A program made the position numbers and the translations under genes. Positions 1 to 5,872 of a DNA stretch of 8,144 nucleotides are shown piece after piece; position 1 is the stretch's first letter; every line of letters starts with the position of its first letter. The notes below the pieces were generated by a model that saw only the letters and a list, made by a program, of their open reading frames with translations, ran no database searches and was not told the origin of the DNA. Origin of the DNA: Tethybacter castelli (GTDB taxonomy: Bacteria > Pseudomonadota > Gammaproteobacteria > Tethybacterales > Tethybacteraceae); the NCBI GenBank assembly GCA_036679665.1, contig JAZHEJ010000024.1, positions 1-8,144 on the forward strand, read 5' to 3'.

Positions 1-4
1 TCAT
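1..4 (-). CDS. Probable start of a gene leaving the window on the left
   Basis: On the minus strand an ATG occupies positions 4-2. A perfect AGGAGT ribosome binding site (positions 20-15) precedes it with a 10-base AT-rich spacer. The same AGGAGT site is used by the binding-protein gene at 6868 and the ATPase gene at 5842. A candidate promoter lies further upstream at 130-103. Only the first codon is inside the window, so the product cannot be named. The call rests on the ribosome binding site and spacing alone. Confidence 0.4.
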
Positions 5-25
5 TATTTATATAACTCCTGATGA

Positions 26-51
26 AAAGCATGGCGCTTGTGCCACGCTTT
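26..51 (-). other. Hairpin just upstream of the left-edge ribosome binding site
   Basis: AAAGC (26-30) pairs with GCTTT (47-51) and TGGC (32-35) pairs with GCCA (42-45). There is one A/C mismatch between the two stems and a 6-base loop. In the minus-strand transcript the stem would end 5 bases before AGGAGT and be followed by a short run of four T. It could be a leader structure affecting translation or a weak attenuator. The T run is too short for a confident terminator. Confidence 0.4.
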
Positions 52-102
52 GACGACAATTATTGCATATATCAATCGATAAAATCAATTGTGGTTGTTT
101 TT

Positions 103-130
103 AGTATATAAGGTTGTCTTTTTAAAACAA
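103..130 (-). promoter_or_regulatory. Candidate sigma70 promoter for the left-edge gene
   Basis: Read on the minus strand, TTGTTT (130-125) and TATACT (108-103) are separated by 16 bases. The -10 box matches the consensus at five of six positions and the -35 box is moderate. Transcription would begin near position 96 and give a leader of about 90 bases containing the hairpin at 26-51. This was judged by eye and has no independent support. Confidence 0.4.
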
Positions 131-190
131 TCGCAGTATTCTTTTCTGACACGCCGCCAATCGCATCTGACCTGGCTGATTAGGAAATTA

Positions 191-260
191 GTGGTTTTTA
201 GTGGATTTGGCAGTTTTTTAGTGGATTTGGCAGTTTTTTAGTGGATTTGGCAGTTTTTTA
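191..260. repeat. Three perfect 20-bp tandem repeats plus a 10-bp half unit
   Basis: The unit GTGGATTTGGCAGTTTTTTA occurs three times without a mismatch at 201-220, 221-240 and 241-260. It is preceded at 191-200 by a 10-base version (GTGG plus TTTTTA) that lacks the middle ten bases, and followed by the first three bases of another unit (261-263). The 20-bp period is close to two helical turns, so each copy faces the same side of the DNA, as expected of an array of protein-binding sites. Possible roles are an operator array, the terminal transposase-binding repeats of an IS21-like element, or iterons. No transposase or replication gene is visible in the window to decide between them. Confidence 0.9.
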
Positions 261-276
261 GTGCCAGCGCCGGTAG

Positions 277-312
277 TAACAAAAGTAAAAACATCATTTT
301 TTACTCATGTTA
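277..312. repeat. 36-bp dyad, AT-rich
   Basis: TAACA (277-281) is mirrored by TGTTA (308-312), and AGTAAAAA (284-291) by TTTTTACT (298-305). A symmetric 2-base mismatch lies between the inner and outer arms, and a 6-base centre (CATCAT) sits in the middle. In all, 13 base pairs of dyad are visible. The lack of GC in the stem argues against an intrinsic terminator. A dimeric regulator site or part of a repeat-element end is more likely. Confidence 0.6.
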
Positions 313-373
313 TTTAAGGTTAATGTTCGAAACTTTCGCCAAATCACAGTCACGATCGTTACGATATTCGATT

Positions 374-423
374 GTTAACAGACGACAGAAGACCTCAGCA
401 CGATTGGGCTACAGGCTGTTAAC
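374..423. repeat. 8-bp inverted repeat spaced by 34 bp
   Basis: GTTAACAG (374-381) and CTGTTAAC (416-423) are perfect inverted copies separated by 34 bases. Each contains the palindrome GTTAAC. The pair begins 14 bases beyond the thioredoxin stop codon. It could bring two halves of a 3' untranslated stem together or bind a dimeric protein at two sites. No T-tract follows, so a classical terminator is not supported. Confidence 0.4.
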
Positions 424-437
424 TTCTGAGTGCGCAA

Positions 438-938
438 TCAGCTTGCGTCTTCGAGCACAGTCAACATGGTATCCAGATCGCCTTGATCGTCGATAGGCCC
501 CATATGCCTGAACACAATATTGCCGTTGGCGCTTATCACAATGGTCTCTGGCACCGTGGCAACCCCGAAACCGTCCGCGGTCGTGCCATTCGCATCAACC
601 GCAAGCACTGTAAACGGATCGCCGAATTCGTTTAGCCACGCACTAGCTTGGGCCGGATCATCCTTGTAATTGAGGCCGACCACCACCGTGCCGGTTTCGC
701 GCAACGCGAGCAAAAATGGAATCTCAGCGCGACAACTTACGCACCACGATGCCCACACGTTGATAACCCAAGGCTGGCCGGCAAAATCAGCGCTGGATAC
801 CAACGCATTTCCTTCGAGTTCAGGTAACGCAAACCGGGGAGCGGACAGCTTGGCCGGCTTGGGTTGAATGGCGACGACAAGTAACGCCAGCAAAGTTAGC
901 GCCAAGGTAAGAGGTATCAATAACCTACGCGGCTTCAT
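438..938 (-). CDS. ccmG: CcmG/DsbE-like membrane-anchored thioredoxin
   Basis: Thioredoxin-fold reductase of the TlpA/CcmG group, 166 residues. CcmG proteins are tethered to the inner membrane and face the periplasm, where they reduce apocytochrome c or related thiols during cytochrome c maturation. An arginine-rich start (residues 2-5) followed by one hydrophobic segment (about 6-24) gives the anchor. The active site is W65-C66-V67-S68-C69 followed by RAEIP, very close to the CcmG form. The cis-proline segment TVPET (Pro130) and the later FRHMGP (143-148) also fit CcmG. Length is within the family's usual range. There is no clear ribosome binding site before the ATG, but this is the only start that keeps the anchor intact. 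No other ccm gene is present, so the partner is unknown. It lies 97 bp downstream of the deaminase and may be co-transcribed or have its own promoter. A general TlpA-family protein is the alternative. Confidence 0.8.
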   Translation of the reverse strand: MKPRRLLIPLTLALTLLALLVVAIQPKPAKLSAPRFALPELEGNALVSSADFAGQPWVINVWASWCVSCRAEIPFLLALRETGTVVVGLNYKDDPAQASAWLNEFGDPFTVLAVDANGTTADGFGVATVPETIVISANGNIVFRHMGPIDDQGDLDTMLTVLEDAS

Positions 939-1007
939 GATTATTTATAACGCATGTCGGCACTTTACATACTTTGCCCGCCACATCTTCGTGTTACTTT
1001 ATTTAGC

Positions 1008-1036
1008 ATCAAGATCGCGCCCTGCGCACGCTTGAT
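1008..1036 (-). terminator. Imperfect intercistronic hairpin after the deaminase gene
   Basis: Directly overlapping the deaminase stop codon, ATCAAG (1008-1013) pairs with CTTGAT (1031-1036) and GCGC (1017-1020) with GCGC (1024-1027). A 3x3 internal loop separates the two stems and a 3-base apical loop closes them. On the minus strand the next bases are GCTAAATAAAG, not a T-tract. It may therefore be a weak terminator, a Rho-associated 3' end, or a stem protecting the upstream message from decay. It separates the six-gene nucleoside operon from the thioredoxin gene. Confidence 0.35.
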
Positions 1037-2295
1037 CAGGAAGTTTCGTTGGTACTTGGCGGTATCTTGAAATTTACTTCCGAACTTTCACCATCCAATT
1101 CGATCATTGTTCTAGCTTCTTGCGAGCGGGCGATGATTTTGCCGCGGCGTACCACAAACAACCTGGTTGCGCGAAGGCGTATCGCCTCAATCGGACAAGT
1201 CGCTTGCAGAACCGTAAAGTCAGCGTTGCATCCTTTTTTGAGTCCATAACCTTCCAAGTGCATCGCCTGCGCGCCAACCGTCGTTATCGCTTCAAACACC
1301 CTGTTCATTTGCTTGGGCGCCGTAAGCATGGCGGCGTGGATTCCCATTGACGCGACTTCAAGCATGTCGTGTGAACCAAGCGGGTACCAAGGATCCAACA
1401 CGCAATCATGGCCTAAAGCCACCGGTATGCCGGCATCCCACATTTCCTTGATTCGAGTAAGTCCGCGCCGCTTGGGATAGCTGTCGTGTCGTCCTTGGAG
1501 CGTGATGTTGATCAGCGGATTCAACTTGCTGACATAGTAGTTATCCATTGAGTGCATCGAGGTCAAATGCGAGCCGGTGACACGCCCCTGCATGCCCAAA
1601 CGCTGGGTTTCAAATGTCAACGTTTCGATATGACGTGAAAGCGGATCGTCGGTTTCATCGCAATGCATATCGACCAACAACGCCCGCTTTTCGGCGATTT
1701 CGCACAGGGCGCGCACCGATTTGGCTCCTTCGGTCATGCTGCGTTCAAAGTGGGGTATGCCTCCGACCACATCAACTCCCATATCAAGCGCGCGCACCAA
1801 CAGTTGCTCAGCTTGCGGGTCGCGCAAAAAGCCGTCTTGCGGAAACGCCACTAACTGAATATCAATATACGCGCTCATCCGCCGCTTGACCTCTAGCAAC
1901 GCCTCGATGATTTGAGTGCCGGGCCAGCTGACATCGACATGGCTACGGATCGCAAGCACGCCCCTGGCGATCGACCAGGTACAAAGACGCAACGCGCGTT
2001 CCACGATCTCTTCTTGGCGTTGCTCGGCCTTCAAGTCGCGCCAAATATTGATGCCTTCGAGCAGTGTGCCGCTTTGATTCACAACCGGCTTACCGTACGA
2101 AAGCGTCGAATCAAGGTGGAAATGACTGTCGACAAACGGTGGCGCGACCAGTTGCCCTTTCGCGTCTATCTCCTCAGTCGCGGAACCTTCAATATTCGGT
2201 GCAAGTTGAATTATCTTGCCGTTTTCGCACGCGATATCCGTTTGTCGGCTAAGTTGGTCGGGGATGACGGCATTGCGGACAATCAGGTCAAACAT
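1036..2295 (-). CDS. codA: Cytosine/5-methylcytosine deaminase-family amidohydrolase, with a 13-residue deletion
   Basis: Metal-dependent amidohydrolase, 419 residues, clearly related to E. coli CodA (427), which hydrolyses cytosine to uracil and ammonia in the cytoplasm. Metal and catalytic positions are all visible: H58 and H60 (SHFHLD), Q153 (FPQDG), H211 and E214 (HCDETDD), H243 (GSHLTSMHS), D297 (GHDCVLDPWYPLG) and W303. Two features are odd. Cys298 replaces CodA Asp314, the residue whose loss marks 5-methylcytosine deaminases. Numbering is offset from CodA by 3 up to H243 but by 16 at D297, so 13 residues are missing between them, placed by recalled alignment between L258 and N259. That segment should contain the helix and strand before the NPLINI motif. 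The frame is intact. The ATG follows the permease stop by 6 bp, with GGAG 12 bases upstream. If active, it would deaminate the base freed by the nucleoside hydrolase of the same operon. Other related substrates, such as isoguanine, cannot be excluded. Confidence 0.85.
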   Translation of the reverse strand: MFDLIVRNAVIPDQLSRQTDIACENGKIIQLAPNIEGSATEEIDAKGQLVAPPFVDSHFHLDSTLSYGKPVVNQSGTLLEGINIWRDLKAEQRQEEIVERALRLCTWSIARGVLAIRSHVDVSWPGTQIIEALLEVKRRMSAYIDIQLVAFPQDGFLRDPQAEQLLVRALDMGVDVVGGIPHFERSMTEGAKSVRALCEIAEKRALLVDMHCDETDDPLSRHIETLTFETQRLGMQGRVTGSHLTSMHSMDNYYVSKLNPLINITLQGRHDSYPKRRGLTRIKEMWDAGIPVALGHDCVLDPWYPLGSHDMLEVASMGIHAAMLTAPKQMNRVFEAITTVGAQAMHLEGYGLKKGCNADFTVLQATCPIEAIRLRATRLFVVRRGKIIARSQEARTMIELDGESSEVNFKIPPSTNETS

Positions 2296-2301
2296 GATCG
2301 A

Positions 2302-3237
2302 TCAACGCTCCGTACTACGATAGGGCTTGAGCAAGGCCTGTGGATAAGCGGCATTTTTTGACCATACGATCAGCGCAATAATACTGATAACATAAGGTAG
2401 CATCAGGTAAAACTGATACGGAATACCACCGGTAACTTGCTTGGCGCGAAGCTGAAACGCCTCAACGCCGGCAAATAACAACACGCCCCAGAACGCCTTG
2501 CCGGGGCGCCAAGACGCGAATATGACCAAGGCCAGACAGATCCAGCCGCGACCGTTAATCATGCCGAAGTAAAACGCGTCAAAATGTGAAATTGTCAAAA
2601 AAGCGCCGCCGATCGCCATCAAGCCGCTCCCGACCATTACCGCGCCGGTACGCACCGCATAAACCGGAATACCTTGACTATCCGCTGCGGCGGGGTTTTC
2701 TCCAACCATGCGTACCGCAAGGCCAAGAGGGGTACGATATAGAACATATATTACGATTACCAAGGTCGCAAAAGCAAGATATGTCAACGGCGTTTGCGCG
2801 AACAACGCCGGGCCGATCACCGGAATATCGGACAGCCACGGAATAATCAACGGCGCAAATGGTTCAATCTTGGGCGGCGTGGTCGATGTTGGCAGTAGCA
2901 AACGAAAAGCGTAATAACTAAGCGACGAGCACAACAAGGTCATGCCGATGCCGCTTACGTGTTGCGACACGCCGAGCATTACGGTAAAAATCGAATGTAC
3001 CAAGCCGGCGACGGCACCGACGACAAACGCGCAGGCGACCGCTCCCCACAGGCTGCCTCCTTCAAAAGCATACATCCAACCAGCCATGGCGCCTAACGTC
3101 ATAATGCCTTCGATCCCCAAGTTGAGCACGCCGGCGCGCTCGCACAACAGTTCTCCCAACGTTCCGAACAAGTATGTGGTTCCGATCCGAATCAGCGCGG
3201 CCCAAAATCCCGCTTGGATAAAAATATCAAGCAACAT
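2302..3237 (-). CDS. BMP-type nucleoside ABC transporter, second permease
   Basis: Inner-membrane permease of 311 residues in the branched-chain-type ABC permease superfamily, of the branch paired with BMP binding proteins (YufQ/NupQ-like). It would form half of the membrane channel, partnering the permease encoded immediately upstream. Family motifs are ERAGVLNLGIEG (33-44), VGENPAAADSQGI (178-190) and GRGWICLALVIF (229-240). Several hydrophobic segments alternate with short loops, and the length is normal. The start codon lies 2 bases after the upstream permease stop (TAG-CC-ATG) with no ribosome binding site of its own, which points to translational coupling. The fold and family are certain; the transported substrate is inferred from the family and the neighbouring hydrolase and deaminase. 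Confidence 0.93.
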   Translation of the reverse strand: MLLDIFIQAGFWAALIRIGTTYLFGTLGELLCERAGVLNLGIEGIMTLGAMAGWMYAFEGGSLWGAVACAFVVGAVAGLVHSIFTVMLGVSQHVSGIGMTLLCSSLSYYAFRLLLPTSTTPPKIEPFAPLIIPWLSDIPVIGPALFAQTPLTYLAFATLVIVIYVLYRTPLGLAVRMVGENPAAADSQGIPVYAVRTGAVMVGSGLMAIGGAFLTISHFDAFYFGMINGRGWICLALVIFASWRPGKAFWGVLLFAGVEAFQLRAKQVTGGIPYQFYLMLPYVISIIALIVWSKNAAYPQALLKPYRSTER

Positions 3238-3239
3238 GG

Positions 3240-4289
3240 CTAGCGGGTCACGATTCGGTAGCGGGTAAGCAACACGCTAACTAGCACAAACAATATAGCG
3301 AGCGCGACTATCACGTCGGCAAGGTAAGTCGGAATATTGAGCGTCCGACTCATTGAATCGGTACCGACAAAAATTGTGGAGATAAAAATAGCTGACACCA
3401 CCACGCCGAGCGGATGCAGCAGGCCAAGCATCGCCACCGCGATACCGGTATAGCCGAACCCCGGCGAAATATCCAAGGTTAGATAGCCTTTGAGTCCCGT
3501 GACCTCGCACACGCCGGCGATGCCGGCGACACCGCCGCTTAGCAATGCGGTTTTGATCAGTGTCGCGCGGGTATTGATACCGGCGAAACCTGCGGCCTGC
3601 GGGCTATGGCCTACCGCCCGGATTTCATAACCGAGCTTGGTTCGCGAAACCAGCACCCATAAGCCAACCGCCAAACAAAGCGCCACCACAAAGCCGCTGT
3701 GCAAGCGGGTTTTAGCGATCAGCAAAGGTAATACCCCGTTATCGACAATCGGCGACGCTTGCGGCCAGCCTAACGACACCGGGTCTTTCAACGGCCCTTC
3801 GAGTAAAAAACTGACAAACAAAATAATGACGAAATTAAGCAACAAAGTGGTGACCACTTCGTCGACCTTGTAGCGCGCTTTGAGCAAGGTGGGCAGCAAC
3901 AAAGCCAAACCGCCGGCTAACGCGCCGGCCAATATCAAAGTCGGCACCAGCAAATAAGACGGCAAAGTTAAAAAACCGGTGCCTAGCCACGTGGCCATTA
4001 AAGTTCCCATATAAAACTGACCTTCGCCACCGATATTCCACAGCTTGGCGCGAAACGCAATCGCGGCTGCCAAACCGGTCATAATCAACGGTGTTGAACG
4101 CGCCAACGTTTCCGTGATACCAAACCGCGACGCCAGCGCGCCTTTGAAAATCAGTCCGTATGCTTCCCAAACCCCGGCGTCAGCCCACACAATTAACACC
4201 GAACTTAGCGCGAAAGCCGCGGCCAACCCGCCGGCTAGCATTGCCGGTATCAACCAATACGAAGTGTTATTTCTAAGCTCAAGTCGCAT
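3240..4289 (-). CDS. BMP-type nucleoside ABC transporter, first permease
   Basis: Inner-membrane permease of 349 residues, YufP/NupP-like, the longer of the two channel subunits. It begins with a hydrophobic segment at about 11-34. Family motifs are WNIGGEGQ (84-91), DEVVTTLLLN (143-152) and AVGHSPQAAGFAGI (225-238); the last belongs to the cytoplasmic loop thought to contact the ATPase. The protein is complete and of ordinary length. The ATG follows the ATPase gene by 5 bases, just after two in-frame stop codons in a row (TAA TAA, 4297-4292), and lacks a ribosome binding site, so expression probably depends on translation of the ATPase. The family is certain and the exact nucleoside is unknown. 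Confidence 0.93.
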   Translation of the reverse strand: MRLELRNNTSYWLIPAMLAGGLAAAFALSSVLIVWADAGVWEAYGLIFKGALASRFGITETLARSTPLIMTGLAAAIAFRAKLWNIGGEGQFYMGTLMATWLGTGFLTLPSYLLVPTLILAGALAGGLALLLPTLLKARYKVDEVVTTLLLNFVIILFVSFLLEGPLKDPVSLGWPQASPIVDNGVLPLLIAKTRLHSGFVVALCLAVGLWVLVSRTKLGYEIRAVGHSPQAAGFAGINTRATLIKTALLSGGVAGIAGVCEVTGLKGYLTLDISPGFGYTGIAVAMLGLLHPLGVVVSAIFISTIFVGTDSMSRTLNIPTYLADVIVALAILFVLVSVLLTRYRIVTR

Positions 4290-4294
4290 CGTTA

Positions 4295-5842
4295 TTATGC
4301 CGGGGTTGCTATTTCAAAACCGCTCATCATGCGGCCGATATTTTTGAGTGTAAGCCGTTCAGCGGAATAAAAGGGGCTGAGTTTGCCTTTATAAATCACC
4401 GCGATCTGATCAGACAACGCGAACAACTCATCAAGATCTTCAGTTATGAGCAACACGCCGGCGCCTTTTTCACGCATTTCAAGCAAACGCCGGTGCACCG
4501 CGTCAACCGCACCCACATCCAGCCCCCGAGTCGGCTGAACAGCGATGATCACCCGCGGCTGATCGGAAAGCTCCCGCGCCAGAATAAGCTTTTGGATATT
4601 GCCGCCGGACAGTTGTTGCACTTCGGCGTGAAGCGAATCGTAGCGGACATCATAGGAGGTGCACAGTTGTTGCGAGTGTTCTTGCGCGCTATCAAAACTC
4701 AACAAACCGTTCTTGCTGAATTTACCCAACGAATGGCTAATAACGTTTTCCCACACGGTCATTCCGCTGATCACGCCTTCAGCATGGCGGTCAGCCGGTA
4801 TGCGCGCCACGCCATCGCGTCTCAATTGATCACCGTCGCCGCCGGCCGTGTTCAGAGCCGACCAATCGATATGCCCTGAATCGGGTTTGGTTATGCCATT
4901 TAGGATATCCCCCAACTCCTGTTGGCCATTACCTGATACGCCGGTGATACCGAGTATTTCGCGCTCGCGCAAGGTAAAGCTTGCTTCTTGAAGGCCAAGA
5001 GCTCCTTGATCCACTTTCTTCGCAACCGCTTCAAGACTTAGCAATGTTGAACCGGGTTCAAGCCGGGTTCGTACCGCAGGCTTTAGTTCTTGTCCCACCA
5101 TCGCTTTTGCGATCTCGTCCGGATCCGCTTCGGCGCGAGTTACTTCAAGAACGACACGCCCGTGTCTAAGTACACAAATCCGATCACTGACCGCCATGAT
5201 TTCTTTTAGCTTATGCGATATAAAAATAACCGCCAAACCCTCGGTAGAAAGATGGCGCAACACCTCGAAAAGTCCTTCGGCCTCTTGGGGCGTTAGCACC
5301 GCGGTCGGTTCGTCCAACACTAAAATTTTCGCGTCGCGATAAAGCGCCTTTACGATCTCCACCCGCTGCTTTTCACCGATCGACAAAGTATGCACCGGAC
5401 GATCCAGATCAACCTCAAATCCGCAACGTTGGGCGATTTGTCTGGCTTTATCGGCCAGACGCACTCCGCCAAACCGCAAAGACCACAGCGGTTCATTCCC
5501 GAGACATATGTTTTCTAACACCGTCAGGTTCTCGCCCAACGCGAAATGTTGATGCACCATTCCGATTCCGGCGTCAAGCGCGGCTTTGGTGTTGCCGCCG
5601 ACTAACGGCTTGCTGAAAACTTCAATGTTGCCGGCATCCGCGGTGTAGTGGCCGAACAAGATATTCATCAAGGTGGTTTTACCGGCGCCGTTTTCGCCGA
5701 ACAGCGAAAGAATCTCACCTTCGCCAAGCTCCAGCGAAACTTGATCGCTGGCCACCAAAGCACCAAAGCGCTTGGTGATGCCGGTCATTTTCAGCGCGAT
5801 CGGCACCGCGCCACCTTGCGGTCTGTCCTTGTTAGATCGCAA
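4295..5842 (-). CDS. BMP-type nucleoside ABC transporter, double ATPase
   Basis: Cytoplasmic energy-coupling subunit of 515 residues with two ABC domains in one chain, as in YufO/NupO and the sugar ATPases RbsA and MglA. The first domain is canonical: Walker A GENGAGKT (49-56, Lys55), Q-loop Gln98, signature LSIGEKQ (153-159), Walker B ending D177-E178, switch H210. The second is degenerate in the usual family way: GVSGNGQQE (301-309) lacks the Walker A lysine, the signature is LSGGNIQ (411-417), and Walker B reads AVQPTRGLD (434-442) without the catalytic acid pair. The first domain therefore carries the main ATPase site. The start chosen is TTG, with AGGAGT only 3 bases upstream. An in-frame GTG at 5806-5804, behind AAGGTGG, is a real alternative and would remove 12 residues ahead of the conserved domain. 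Confidence 0.95.
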   Translation of the reverse strand: MRSNKDRPQGGAVPIALKMTGITKRFGALVASDQVSLELGEGEILSLFGENGAGKTTLMNILFGHYTADAGNIEVFSKPLVGGNTKAALDAGIGMVHQHFALGENLTVLENICLGNEPLWSLRFGGVRLADKARQIAQRCGFEVDLDRPVHTLSIGEKQRVEIVKALYRDAKILVLDEPTAVLTPQEAEGLFEVLRHLSTEGLAVIFISHKLKEIMAVSDRICVLRHGRVVLEVTRAEADPDEIAKAMVGQELKPAVRTRLEPGSTLLSLEAVAKKVDQGALGLQEASFTLREREILGITGVSGNGQQELGDILNGITKPDSGHIDWSALNTAGGDGDQLRRDGVARIPADRHAEGVISGMTVWENVISHSLGKFSKNGLLSFDSAQEHSQQLCTSYDVRYDSLHAEVQQLSGGNIQKLILARELSDQPRVIIAVQPTRGLDVGAVDAVHRRLLEMREKGAGVLLITEDLDELFALSDQIAVIYKGKLSPFYSAERLTLKNIGRMMSGFEIATPA

Positions 5843-5851
5843 CCGACTCCT
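5843..5851 (-). promoter_or_regulatory. Ribosome binding site next to a TTG start
   Basis: AGGAGT (5851-5846) is separated from the TTG at 5842-5840 by only three bases (CGG), tighter than usual. It supports the TTG start over the GTG 36 bases downstream but does not settle the choice. A 5-bp hairpin (5864-5868 with 5875-5879) lies just upstream and overlaps the stop codon of the binding-protein gene. Confidence 0.5.
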
Positions 5852-5872
5852 AAAGCCAGGCCGCTTCTTAAA

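Larger units (their letters stand above)
5..437. other. 433-bp repeat-rich intergenic region
   Basis: No convincing gene lies between the stop of the thioredoxin gene (438) and the probable start codon at 4. The stretch is AT-rich. From left to right it holds a ribosome binding site, a hairpin (26-51), a minus-strand promoter candidate (103-130), a tandem repeat block (191-260), a 36-bp dyad (277-312), a short ACGATCGT palindrome (352-359) and a spaced GTTAACAG inverted repeat (374-423). It probably serves as the control region of the gene starting at 4. The density of repeats could also mean the remnant of a mobile-element end or an iteron-like binding array. Confidence 0.6.

Noticed and set aside
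201..260. Tandem repeats as a CRISPR array
   Set aside because: The units are contiguous with no spacers, and 20 bp is too short for CRISPR repeats.
940..950. TTATAAATAAT before the thioredoxin ATG as a promoter
   Set aside because: It would leave almost no leader, and no acceptable -35 box lies 16-18 bases upstream.
2295..2304. Palindrome TGATCGATCA across the permease stop and deaminase start
   Set aside because: It consists of overlapping stop, start and GATC words in a 6-bp junction, which is easily produced by chance; no evidence of a regulatory role.
2339..2347. Perfect DnaA-box-like TGTGGATAA
   Set aside because: It is single, lies inside the C-terminal coding part of the second permease, and has no other boxes or AT-rich unwinding region nearby.
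1912..2361. 149-codon open frame on the plus strand opposite the deaminase
   Set aside because: It lies antisense to a gene with conserved catalytic motifs, has no recognisable domain, and is a side effect of codon use in the real gene.
4292..4297. Two TAA stop codons in a row at the end of the ATPase gene
   Set aside because: Tandem stops are common and need no special explanation; there is no sign of readthrough.
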